Of a stretch of DNA of 64,000 bases, positions 53,035 through 60,980 are shown piece after piece. Under the pieces are notes generated by a model. That model was given only the letters and a program-made list of their open reading frames with translations. It ran no database searches and had not been told where the DNA came from. The DNA comes from JANMES01 sp038329865 (GTDB lineage Bacteria > Planctomycetota > Phycisphaerae > Tepidisphaerales > Tepidisphaeraceae), in the NCBI GenBank assembly GCA_038329865.1, contig JBBQNK010000005.1:1-64000 (forward strand). The letters are read 5' to 3'. Within the stretch, counting starts at the first letter, position 1, and each line of letters opens with the position of its first letter. Position numbers and translations under genes: made by a program.

Positions 53035-55377
53035 CTACCGAGACAACACCACCACGATCGCACCTGCGATCGAGACGGCGATCACGCACATCAGCACGGT
53101 CACGTACAGCCGAACGCGGCCGGTCTGCGGCGAGCGGACGGCTGAGCCGATCGACTGCGCCAGCGCGCCGGCGCCGTTCACCGCGCCATCGACGATGTAC
53201 TTATCATTCGCGCCCATCAGGAACGCCGTCTGCCGGCCCAAGTACGCGACGAAGTTCACCGCGCCGTCGACGATCAGCCGATCGAACGCCGCCGCCAGGT
53301 ACGACAGGAACAGCACCGTGCCGACGAAGACGAACTTGTACAGCTCATCAAAGTACATGCGGCGGTACAGCCACGTGTGAATCCACTGCAGCGGCGGAAT
53401 CTTCATCAACGCGTTGGCGATGCCGTAGCCGTTCATGTACATGAAAAAGCCCAGGCCGAGCGCGATCAGCCACGCCCATCCGCCGAGCAGTGCGTCCTTC
53501 ATTTGTTCTTCGCCGTGCTCGAGCAGTTCCTTGGTGGTGTGAAGCGTGTGCGGGACTTCGGCGTTGTCGACGTTCGTCTTCCCGCCGATGGCTCCGCCGG
53601 TGGCTTTGGGGGATTGGCCGTGCGTGGCGCCCGGTTCTTCCGCGACGTGTTCGGAATGCGCCGCTTCGGGCGTGGCGGGCGTGACGCCTTCAGGCGGAGG
53701 CGTCGGCCAGGCGTTGGCGAACAGGTCGGTCGCAGGGTGCCCTTCGACCTGCACGATCTTGTTCATTTCCGTCTCAGCCGCCTCGATCATCTCGCGCACG
53801 CCGAGGAACCGCCCGCCGATGATCGCGGCGATCGCCAGCACCACCAGCGGGATGTACAGGATCGGCGACTCATGCGCGTGATCGTAAAGTGCCTGGTTCC
53901 GCGGCTTGCCCCAGAACGTCAGCGTCCAGCACCGCATCATGTAGAACGGCGTGACGTACGCGATGATCGCCGGGCACCAGAAGAGCAGCCACATGTAGTT
54001 ATGCCCGCCGGGAACCTTCGTTTGATCGGTGAGGAACCCGAACGCCGCCGCGTGCTGAAGAATCAAGTCCTTGGAATAAAAGCCGCTGAACGCGACCGTG
54101 AAATGCTCGGAGAAGGTGATCCCGAACCCGGCGATCGCAAAGACCGCGACAAGGAACGTGATGGCTGTCACCGGAATCTTGCGAAGCAGCCCGCCGTACT
54201 GCGGCAGCTCCTGCTCGTGGTGGGCGGCGTGGATCACGCTGCCGGAACCGAGGAAGAGCAAGGCTTTGAAGAACGCGTGCGTGATCAGGTGGAATAGCGC
54301 CCCCACCCAGCTGCCGACGCCGATCGCCAGGATCATGTAGCCCAGTTGCGAGAGCGTGCTGTAGGCCAGCACCTTTTTAATGTCGGATTGCGCGATCGCG
54401 ATCAGCGCCGCCATAGTGAGCGTGGTGCAGCCGATGATGCCGATAAAGAGCTTCGCGTCGGGCGTGAGAACAGGGAAAATTCGACCACAGAGATACACGC
54501 CGGCGGCCACCATCGTGGCGGCATGGATTAAAGCGCTGACGGGAGTCGGGCCTTCCATCGCGTCGGGCAGCCACACGTGCAGCGGGAACTGGGCCGACTT
54601 GCCCATGGCGCCGAAGAACAGACCGATGCCCATGATCGTCAGCAGCCCGCTGGAAAAGACCGTGCCGTTCGGCAGCGTGATCGCCGCGCCCGTGCCGGCC
54701 GTGTGCAGCAGGCCCCACATGCTCGGCAGGCTCACGTTGCCCAGGTGGTAGAACAAAATGCCAAAGCCGATGAGGAACCCGAAATCGCCGACGCGATTGG
54801 TGACGAACGCCTTGATGGCCGCGTTGCTGGCGGACTTTTTCTCGTACCAGAAGCCGATCAGCAGGTAGCTGCACAGGCCGACGAGTTCCCAGAAGATGAA
54901 CAGGTGCAGCGCCGTCCCGCCGATCACCAGGCCGAGCATGGAAAAGCAGAACAAACCTAAATACGTAAAAAATCGCGGGTAGCGTTTGTCCTCAGACATG
55001 TAGCCGATGCTGAAGATGTGCACGAGCGTCGCCACACCGGTGATCATGAAGAACATGACGACCGTGAGGCTGTCGACGTAAACGCCGACGTCGAGAAACC
55101 CGGTGTGATCCTGCGACAGCCCACTGCCGACAGGAATCCACTTCATCGGCAGGTTGATCGGCGCCTTGCCGAAGCCCCAGTCCTTGCCGTCGTGCTTGCC
55201 GCCGTCGAGCCAGGCGAACGTCGCCGCCGCCGAGCAAAGCAGGCTGCCGGCGATGAAGAGCGTGCCGACGTATCCCGCGATGGGGTTGCCCATCTTCTTG
55301 CCGAGAAACACGAGCACGATAAAGCTCACCAGCGGCAGCAGGACGGCGATCGAAAGTAGTAAAGCTGGAAGTGGCAT
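53035..55377 (-). CDS. nuoL: NADH-quinone oxidoreductase subunit L
   Basis: Distal proton-pumping subunit of 780 aa, longer than the usual 600-650. The core motifs FPLHVWLPDAMEGPTPVSALIH and IKKVLAYSTLSQLGYM are in place. The extra length is a hydrophilic Pro/Ala/Glu/His-rich loop (about residues 555-640; PEAAHSEHVAEEPGATHGQ) before the final helices. A lateral helix HL should follow. The loop's function is not known and may be lineage-specific. Confidence 0.95.
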   Translation of the reverse strand: MPLPALLLSIAVLLPLVSFIVLVFLGKKMGNPIAGYVGTLFIAGSLLCSAAATFAWLDGGKHDGKDWGFGKAPINLPMKWIPVGSGLSQDHTGFLDVGVYVDSLTVVMFFMITGVATLVHIFSIGYMSEDKRYPRFFTYLGLFCFSMLGLVIGGTALHLFIFWELVGLCSYLLIGFWYEKKSASNAAIKAFVTNRVGDFGFLIGFGILFYHLGNVSLPSMWGLLHTAGTGAAITLPNGTVFSSGLLTIMGIGLFFGAMGKSAQFPLHVWLPDAMEGPTPVSALIHAATMVAAGVYLCGRIFPVLTPDAKLFIGIIGCTTLTMAALIAIAQSDIKKVLAYSTLSQLGYMILAIGVGSWVGALFHLITHAFFKALLFLGSGSVIHAAHHEQELPQYGGLLRKIPVTAITFLVAVFAIAGFGITFSEHFTVAFSGFYSKDLILQHAAAFGFLTDQTKVPGGHNYMWLLFWCPAIIAYVTPFYMMRCWTLTFWGKPRNQALYDHAHESPILYIPLVVLAIAAIIGGRFLGVREMIEAAETEMNKIVQVEGHPATDLFANAWPTPPPEGVTPATPEAAHSEHVAEEPGATHGQSPKATGGAIGGKTNVDNAEVPHTLHTTKELLEHGEEQMKDALLGGWAWLIALGLGFFMYMNGYGIANALMKIPPLQWIHTWLYRRMYFDELYKFVFVGTVLFLSYLAAAFDRLIVDGAVNFVAYLGRQTAFLMGANDKYIVDGAVNGAGALAQSIGSAVRSPQTGRVRLYVTVLMCVIAVSIAGAIVVVLSR

Positions 55378-55386
55378 AATTCAGTC

Positions 55387-55447
55387 GGCAGCGGGCAGCG
55401 GGCAGCGGGCAGTTCATACTGCCCGCTGCCCGCTGCCATCTGCCCGC
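55387..55447. repeat. snap-back repeat between nuoK and nuoL
   Basis: A perfect 19 bp arm, GGCAGCGGGCAGCGGGCAG (55394-55412), pairs with 55419-55437 across 6 nt. GGGCAGC units repeat at both ends. Confidence 0.88.
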
Positions 55448-55798
55448 TTATCCTTTAAGGTTCGAAGCACGCTCCACGTCGATCGTTGTAAAATTGTTGT
55501 AGAAGTTCAGGAAAATCGCCAACGCCACCGCCGCCTCAGCAGCGGCCAGAACGATCACGAAGACCGCGAAGATCTGCCCGTTCAGCGCCGGCTCGCCGTG
55601 CGTGCCGGCGTAGCTGAAATAGTTGAACGCGACGAGATTCACGTTGGCCGCGTTCAACACCAACTCCACGCCCATCAGAATGCCGATCGCGTTGCGCTTG
55701 AGGAGGATCGTCATCAACCCGCAAACGAACAGAAACGCGCCCAGCACCAAATAATGGTGCAGGCCGATCGTCGTAACGGTGATGGCGAGAACGTTCAT
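55448..55798 (-). CDS. nuoK: NADH-quinone oxidoreductase subunit K
   Basis: Small membrane subunit of 116 aa with three helices. The conserved Glu lies in LMGVELVLNAAN. It connects the NuoH/J region to NuoN in the proton path. Starts MNVLAITVTTIG; length fits the family (100-116). Confidence 0.95.
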   Translation of the reverse strand: MNVLAITVTTIGLHHYLVLGAFLFVCGLMTILLKRNAIGILMGVELVLNAANVNLVAFNYFSYAGTHGEPALNGQIFAVFVIVLAAAEAAVALAIFLNFYNNFTTIDVERASNLKG

Positions 55799-55820
55799 TC
55801 CTCTTCCCTGTTTACTAACT

Positions 55821-55882
55821 GGTCGCCCCGTTTCAGCGGGTCGTCTGCGATTTCAAGAGCGACCCGCTGATGCGGGGCGACC
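55821..55882. repeat. snap-back repeat between nuoJ and nuoK
   Basis: GGTCGCCCCGTTTCAGCGGG (55821) and its inverse ending at 55882, with one two-base mismatch, around a 16 nt loop. It resembles the REPs around the RAYT gene (GTCCGTCCCGCTTCAGCGGG). Confidence 0.85.
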
Positions 55883-55891
55883 GGTTTAGCT

Positions 55892-56479
55892 TTACGACCA
55901 CTGCCGCATCGTCTTCGATGCAGGTGTTCTCCCGAGTTTCAAATCTTCCGCTTCGTGACGGCGTCCCTTCGCGAGGTACGCCGCGCCGATCATCACTACC
56001 AGCAGCAGCACGCTGGCGATTTCAAACGGGATCAGATAATCGCCCAGCAGTGCCTGCCCGAGAGCGAGCAGCGGGTACTTGCCTTCCAGGTTCGGCTCAG
56101 CCGCCGGGAACGGGAAGCTGTGAAGCGCCAGCACGAGCGCTGCGAAAAGCACCGTACCGACGACGAGCGCGATCGCCACTTCGCCCGGCTTAGGCTCGAA
56201 CTTGCTGAACGGCGATTTGCTGGTCAGCATCACACCGAAAATAATCAGGATCAGCGTGCCGCCCGCGTACACCACGAGTTGCACAGCCGCCAGAAATTCC
56301 GCGTGCAGCAGGAAGTACAACCCCGCCACGCCCATCAGCGTGAACAGCAAACAAACGGCCGTCCGAACAATGTTCCGCGACAGCACCAGCAGCAGCGCCG
56401 AGATCGCAGCCATCCCGGCGAAGGCGTAGAAGAGCACGGCTTCGGCGTTGGCGTTCGTGATTGAGTTGATGGCGTCCAT
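55892..56479 (-). CDS. nuoJ: NADH-quinone oxidoreductase subunit J
   Basis: Membrane subunit of 195 aa with five helices. The conserved pattern VVYAGGTLILIIFGVML is present in the third helix. The C-terminal ~25 residues are polar (KGRRHEAEDLKLGRTPASK). Directly downstream of nuoH in this operon; the expected nuoI is missing between them. Confidence 0.93.
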   Translation of the reverse strand: MDAINSITNANAEAVLFYAFAGMAAISALLLVLSRNIVRTAVCLLFTLMGVAGLYFLLHAEFLAAVQLVVYAGGTLILIIFGVMLTSKSPFSKFEPKPGEVAIALVVGTVLFAALVLALHSFPFPAAEPNLEGKYPLLALGQALLGDYLIPFEIASVLLLVVMIGAAYLAKGRRHEAEDLKLGRTPASKTMRQWS

Positions 56480-56488
56480 TTTTGTTTC

Positions 56489-56553
56489 GGCGTTGGGCGT
56501 TGAGCGTTAGGCGTTGGGGGTCGATTGATCCCTAACGCCTAACGCCAAACGCC
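56489..56553. repeat. snap-back repeat between nuoH and nuoJ
   Basis: GGCGTTGGGCGTTGAGCGTT and onward (56489-56519) against CCTAACGCCTAACGCCAAAC (56531-56550), built from GGCGTTA units. A single arm of the same kind is at 31298-31318. Confidence 0.85.
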
Positions 56554-56565
56554 TAACTACTTTCG

Positions 56566-57960
56566 TTAGGCCTTCACCAAATTCTCAGTCCCTTCATCGA
56601 TCGGCGACGGATCAGTCAACCGCTGCTTATGCCCGCGGCCTGTGGCGGCGGAGTAGAGCACCCAGCCGACGACCATGCCGAATCCTGTCAGGCCCACCAG
56701 CGTCAATACAACTTGCGTGATCAGCGAAGCCAGGCCGTCGTGCGCCCACGCGGCGAAATTCCACGGGTTGAAACCGTCCACCCACGGCAGGCCGGGATGA
56801 TCGGGGACGATCAACTGCCAGACCGCCCCGCACAGCAGCAGGATCATGCTCATCGGCAGCAGCACTTTGACGCAGGCGTAAAGCACTTGATCGATTCGCG
56901 GGCGCGGGACCGTCCAGCGAATCCACATCTGCACGAAGACGATTCCCATCGCCTTGGTGACGAAAATGCCGGCGGCCACGCAGTTGAGCAGCAGCAGCGG
57001 GATCGCGTTATTGACCGACGGGTCGGCCGCGTAAGTGACGTTCAAACTGTGGTTGAAGTAGCCGATCAGGCCGAACGGATCATTCCAGCCGCCGAGGAAG
57101 AGCGCCGTCTGAATTCCGCCGACGACGAACATTGCGGCGTATTCGGCGAAGAAGAAAAAGCTGAACCGCAGGCCGCTGTATTCCGTGTGGAAGCCGGCGA
57201 CCAGTTCCGACTCCGATTCCGGCAGATCGAACGGCGCCCGCTTGTTGCTGGCCAGCGAGGCAACGAAAAATACAAAAAACGAGAGGAAAACGAACGGATT
57301 TTTGTAAATCAGCCAAGTGTGAATCCCGCCCGACTGCATGTGGCCGAGCTCCACCATGTTCAGCGTGCCGGCCGCCATGATCGCGACCAGGATGCTGATG
57401 CCCAGCGGGATTTCGTAGCTCACCATCTGGCAGGCTTCACGCATCGCACCGTAAATCGACCACTTATTATTGGACGCCCAGCCGGCGAGGATCACGCCCA
57501 TCACTTCCACCGACAACATCGCGAGAATCCAGAACACGCCGACGTTCAGCATCGGCTCAAAGCAGAAGCTCGGCCCGAACGGCAACGCCAGGAACACCGC
57601 GAACGCCGGGGCGAACGCGAGGTACGGAGCCAGTCTATATAGAAAGTGGTCAGCCGAGGTGGGGATCAGGTCTTCTTTGAGAATCAGCTTCGCGCCGTCG
57701 GCCAAGGACTGCAGCAACCCGATCGGCCCGACGCGGTTAGGCCCCAGCCGCGCCTGCATGTGGCCGGCGACTTTTCGCTCCCACCAGATGCTGAACATCG
57801 CGACCAGCGAGACCGCCGGCAGGAAAATCGCCGCGCAAAGCGTCACGCCGTACACGAGTGTGAGCACCGGCCCGCGCTGGAGGCCGAGTTGGTCCTGGAG
57901 CAATTGCTGCAAGGAGAACGAAGGCACTTCCGCAGCGATCGGAATCGAGAAAGAAGTCAT
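56566..57960 (-). CDS. nuoH: NADH-quinone oxidoreductase subunit H
   Basis: Quinone-site membrane subunit of 464 aa, longer than the usual 320-350. Hallmarks are WERKVAGHMQARLGPNRVG in the first loop and the RAPFDLPESESELVAGFHTE loop. The added length lies in loops and a C-terminal extension with two more hydrophobic segments. The ATG at 57960 is chosen; the longer frame is not family-like. First gene of the operon here. Confidence 0.94.
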   Translation of the reverse strand: MTSFSIPIAAEVPSFSLQQLLQDQLGLQRGPVLTLVYGVTLCAAIFLPAVSLVAMFSIWWERKVAGHMQARLGPNRVGPIGLLQSLADGAKLILKEDLIPTSADHFLYRLAPYLAFAPAFAVFLALPFGPSFCFEPMLNVGVFWILAMLSVEVMGVILAGWASNNKWSIYGAMREACQMVSYEIPLGISILVAIMAAGTLNMVELGHMQSGGIHTWLIYKNPFVFLSFFVFFVASLASNKRAPFDLPESESELVAGFHTEYSGLRFSFFFFAEYAAMFVVGGIQTALFLGGWNDPFGLIGYFNHSLNVTYAADPSVNNAIPLLLLNCVAAGIFVTKAMGIVFVQMWIRWTVPRPRIDQVLYACVKVLLPMSMILLLCGAVWQLIVPDHPGLPWVDGFNPWNFAAWAHDGLASLITQVVLTLVGLTGFGMVVGWVLYSAATGRGHKQRLTDPSPIDEGTENLVKA

Positions 57961-58067
57961 GGTCGCGCGCCAAATCGTGAAAAACGGCACGAATCCAACT
58001 GATACGCCCGCCGCCAATTACAAATCGATTGGGTTGTTGTAATGGGGTGGGTTGGAGGTGTCAAGAA

Positions 58068-58159
58068 TAGGACTAAGGACTTAGGACTAAGGACTTAGTG
58101 AAGAAAAAATCGCTCCCGCATTTCTTTCACTAAGTCCTAAGTCCTGAGTCCTAAGTCCT
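58068..58159. repeat. snap-back repeat upstream of nuoH
   Basis: Two units of GGACTAAGGACTTA (58070-58099) pair with TAAGTCCTAAGTCCTGAGTC (from about 58131). It lies between nuoH and the pterin dehydratase gene, and its right end supplies that gene's last codon and stop (ACT TAG). Confidence 0.85.
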
Positions 58160-58489
58160 CTGAATTCCCTCCACCTTCGCCGCGCAGATGAAGTCATTTT
58201 CCGTGACATCTCCCGCCGAGTGCGTGCTGTAAACCACGCCGCACTTGTTGTAACTCACCGCCAACTCCGGGTGATGGTTTTCCTTGTGGCTGATCTCGGC
58301 GATGGCGTTCACGAACGCGATCGTCTGGTGATAGTCCTTGAAGTTGAACGTCTTCTGAAGCAACTTCCCTTCCAGCGTCCACCCCGGCAGCGCGGCCAGG
58401 TCAAACTCGATATCCCCGGCCGCCACCACCTTGGGTTTGGTCGTGCAGTGTTTCTTGAGCAATTCGGCGTGGCGTTTATTGATGGTCAT
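58151..58489 (-). CDS. pterin-4a-carbinolamine dehydratase family protein
   Basis: Protein of 112 aa of the PCD/DCoH family, which dehydrates 4a-hydroxytetrahydropterin. The active-site pattern HKENHHPELAVSYNKCGV is clear, as is the ending THSAGDVTENDFICA. GGAG lies 6 nt before the internal ATG chosen as start. The last residues and stop codon lie inside a dispersed repeat. Confidence 0.88.
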   Translation of the reverse strand: MTINKRHAELLKKHCTTKPKVVAAGDIEFDLAALPGWTLEGKLLQKTFNFKDYHQTIAFVNAIAEISHKENHHPELAVSYNKCGVVYSTHSAGDVTENDFICAAKVEGIQRT

Positions 58490-58623
58490 GGTGTCTCCGT
58501 GTTGGCAATATGATAGCACGATCGCCCGAATCATCCCTCTGCATTCTGCCTTCTGCCCTCTGACTTCTCTTTAGGTTATGCTCCCCGGCTCAAACTTTTT
58601 TTTGAGACGAATCGAAAACCGCC

Positions 58624-59733
58624 ATGGCCGACCAATCCGCATCCAACACTGCCCTGCTTCGAAAGCTTGAAGAGCAGTTCAATTATTATAACTCGCTGCA
58701 GGAACAGATGAGCGACCCGGCCATCCAGAGCAACGGCGCACGGCTGGTGGCCATCAGCAAAGAAGCCGGCAAACTCGAGCCGGTGATCGGCAAATACCGC
58801 GACTATAAATCCGCCGCCGCCGCCGTGAAAGAACTAACGGAGCTGAGCTCGAACAAGGCCGATGCGGAAATGTCCGAACTGGCCGCGCTGGAACTTCCCG
58901 ACGCCCAGGCCAAAGCGAACGAGATGCTCGAGGGCCTGAAGGACGAATTTATCGCCGCCGACGATAATTCCGTCGAGCAGTTCTTCATCGAGCTCCGGGC
59001 CGGCACGGGAGGTGACGAAGCCGCCCTCTTCGTCGGCAATCTCTACGAGATGTACCGCAAATACGTAGAAACCCACGGCTGGCGGTTCGACGTCTCCGAC
59101 TTCTCCAACTCCGAGCGCGGCGGGTTCAAGGAACTCATCGCCACCATCAAGGGCCGCGGCGCGTACCGGCATTTGCAATACGAAGCCGGCGGCCATCGCG
59201 TGCAGCGCGTTCCGGAGACCGAAACGCAAGGCCGCATCCACACCAGCGCCGCGACGGTCGCCATCCTGCCTGAACTGCCGGACGTCAAAATCGAAATCAA
59301 TTCAAAAGACGTAGAAGAATTCGGCTGCCGCGGCGGCGGCCCCGGCGGGCAGAACGTGAACAAGGTCGAAACCGGCTGGTACATCAAGCACAAGCCCAGC
59401 GGCATCCAGTTCAAGATGACCGAGCACAAGAGCCAGACGCAAAACAAGGAACGCGCCTGGGCCCTGCTCCGCGCCACGCTGTATGAAACCGAACGCCAGA
59501 AACAACACGCCGCCCAGATGGGCACAAGAAAAGCCATGATGGGCTCCGGCGACCGCAGCGCGCGTATCCGCACCTACAACTTCCCCCAAAACCGCTGCAC
59601 CGACCACCGCTTAGGCGGCGAGGGAGGCGGCGAAAAAAACTTCAACCTCGACCAAATCATGCTCGGCCAACTCGATCCGCTGGTCGCAGCGCTGCTGGAA
59701 TTGGATAAGCAGCAGAAGCTGGAAAATCTGTGA
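58624..59733 (+). CDS. prfA: peptide chain release factor 1
   Basis: Translation termination factor of 369 aa for UAA and UAG. The codon-recognition segment RVPETETQGRIHTSAAT holds the RF1-type PxT (PET), and the peptidyl-hydrolysis loop GPGGQNVNKVE holds GGQ. Length and domain order match RF1, not RF2. It starts ATGGCCGACC after an unremarkable leader. No hemK/prmC follows; instead three zinc-ribbon genes overlap its stop codon. Confidence 0.95.
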   Translation: MADQSASNTALLRKLEEQFNYYNSLQEQMSDPAIQSNGARLVAISKEAGKLEPVIGKYRDYKSAAAAVKELTELSSNKADAEMSELAALELPDAQAKANEMLEGLKDEFIAADDNSVEQFFIELRAGTGGDEAALFVGNLYEMYRKYVETHGWRFDVSDFSNSERGGFKELIATIKGRGAYRHLQYEAGGHRVQRVPETETQGRIHTSAATVAILPELPDVKIEINSKDVEEFGCRGGGPGGQNVNKVETGWYIKHKPSGIQFKMTEHKSQTQNKERAWALLRATLYETERQKQHAAQMGTRKAMMGSGDRSARIRTYNFPQNRCTDHRLGGEGGGEKNFNLDQIMLGQLDPLVAALLELDKQQKLENL

Positions 59734-60386
59734 TGGCCCACCAAGATGGAGTCCGCTTGAGGGGATCTGTCGCCAATTCACGCAAATACTTGCGAAGCTT
59801 GAAATGGGCCGTGCTGATCGGCAGCACGGCGGTTGCATTAGCGATCATTTATCTTCAAGTCCGCAGTTATTCCTGCAGCGATAGACTTGAATGTACGCGG
59901 TGGACCCAAACTCAAGAAGGGCTCGTGATTCAATACCGTGCCGTCAGAACCATGAATACCTGGCTACTGTTCGAAAATGCTACATGGCACGCTCCTGACG
60001 CGGAAACGCTGGAGAAAAATGGATACGGAATTCCCCAACCCGGCCTGACGCTTACTCGGGACTACGAGATTTACGAAGTCTCGACTTCAGGTACGCCTTG
60101 GATTTTTGGGTTACGACGATCGTCTCTCGTAAACCCGTTGGCCTACTCCAGCCAACTTGCCGTTCCGCTTCGGCTGCCGGCGATTCTCTTCGGCACTTTG
60201 CCGATGTCGTACTTTGCGTGGCGGGTGATCGCAGCGCGTCGCAACCGTAATCGGCTGGCCGCGGGGCAGTGCGCGGCGTGCGGATACGATCTTCGCGCGA
60301 CGCCCGATCGCTGCCCGGAATGCGGGCACGTCATAATTCAGATTCCCTCAACGGATCAGGCACATCCAACGCCGGAGCGTCATTGA
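59733..60386 (+). CDS. membrane protein with zinc ribbon (CGYDLRATPDRCPECG family), first of three
   Basis: Protein of 217 aa whose ATG overlaps the prfA stop (TGATG). An N-terminal membrane helix (about residues 26-44), an extracytoplasmic domain of about 95 residues, a second helix (about 150-165) and then the cytoplasmic ribbon CAACGYDLRATPDRCPEC. Translationally coupled to prfA. Related to the genes at 7.3 and 32.0 kb. Confidence 0.78.
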   Translation: MAHQDGVRLRGSVANSRKYLRSLKWAVLIGSTAVALAIIYLQVRSYSCSDRLECTRWTQTQEGLVIQYRAVRTMNTWLLFENATWHAPDAETLEKNGYGIPQPGLTLTRDYEIYEVSTSGTPWIFGLRRSSLVNPLAYSSQLAVPLRLPAILFGTLPMSYFAWRVIAARRNRNRLAAGQCAACGYDLRATPDRCPECGHVIIQIPSTDQAHPTPERH

Positions 60387-60676
60387 GAGTCCAATGGGCC
60401 ATCCTCCGTTTCCTCGCACTTGGCCTGTTCCTCGGGCTGATTTCGTTCGGCGTGATGCGGATATTTCTTGTCACGGGCCTCTCGGCGAGGATCATCATGG
60501 CCGCGATGTGGGTCATCGCCGGGTTTGAAACGTGGCGAAAATACCAGGCCGACACCAAAGCTCTGGCGGCCAGCCCGTTCGCGTGTCCGAAGTGCGGGTA
60601 TGACATGCGGGCCACGCCGGACCGATGTCCAGAGTGCGGACGCGAGGCGTCGACTCCGCCGGCAAAGAAGGATTAG
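60383..60676 (+). CDS. membrane protein with zinc ribbon, second of three
   Basis: Protein of 97 aa. TTG at 60383 overlaps the previous stop (TTGA), chosen since no other start fits. Two membrane helices (about residues 6-29 and 33-50) are followed by CPKCGYDMRATPDRCPEC and a short Pro/Lys tail. It lacks the extracytoplasmic domain of the first gene. Confidence 0.7.
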   Translation: MRVQWAILRFLALGLFLGLISFGVMRIFLVTGLSARIIMAAMWVIAGFETWRKYQADTKALAASPFACPKCGYDMRATPDRCPECGREASTPPAKKD

Positions 60677-60680
60677 TCCG

Positions 60681-60980
60681 ATGTTGCGGCTAGGCCGATA
60701 CATGTCCTTGTTGGTGCTTGTCGCGGCGGCCATTTTTTGTGCCGGCCGGATCAATGTTTATTTCCGATTGACCGATGCCAAAGGCCTGCTCGTGTCGTGC
60801 GTCACGATGGTGGTCGCGCTCGTCGGTTGGGTCGTCTGGGTCAGTCGTGGCCCTCGGAAAACATTGCGTAGGAATGCCGACGATCGATTGCGGCTGGCGC
60901 GGATTTGCCCGGTTTGCGGTTACAACATGCGGGCCACGCCGGATCGCTGCTCTGAGTGTGGGTATGAGGTCACGCAATGA
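60681..60980 (+). CDS. membrane protein with zinc ribbon, third of three
   Basis: Protein of 99 aa with two membrane helices (about residues 7-23 and 35-55), a basic loop and a variant ribbon CPVCGYNMRATPDRCSECG. It starts 4 bp after the previous gene, with AAGGA about 8 nt before the ATG. Its stop overlaps the next start (ATGA). Confidence 0.75.
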   Translation: MLRLGRYMSLLVLVAAAIFCAGRINVYFRLTDAKGLLVSCVTMVVALVGWVVWVSRGPRKTLRRNADDRLRLARICPVCGYNMRATPDRCSECGYEVTQ

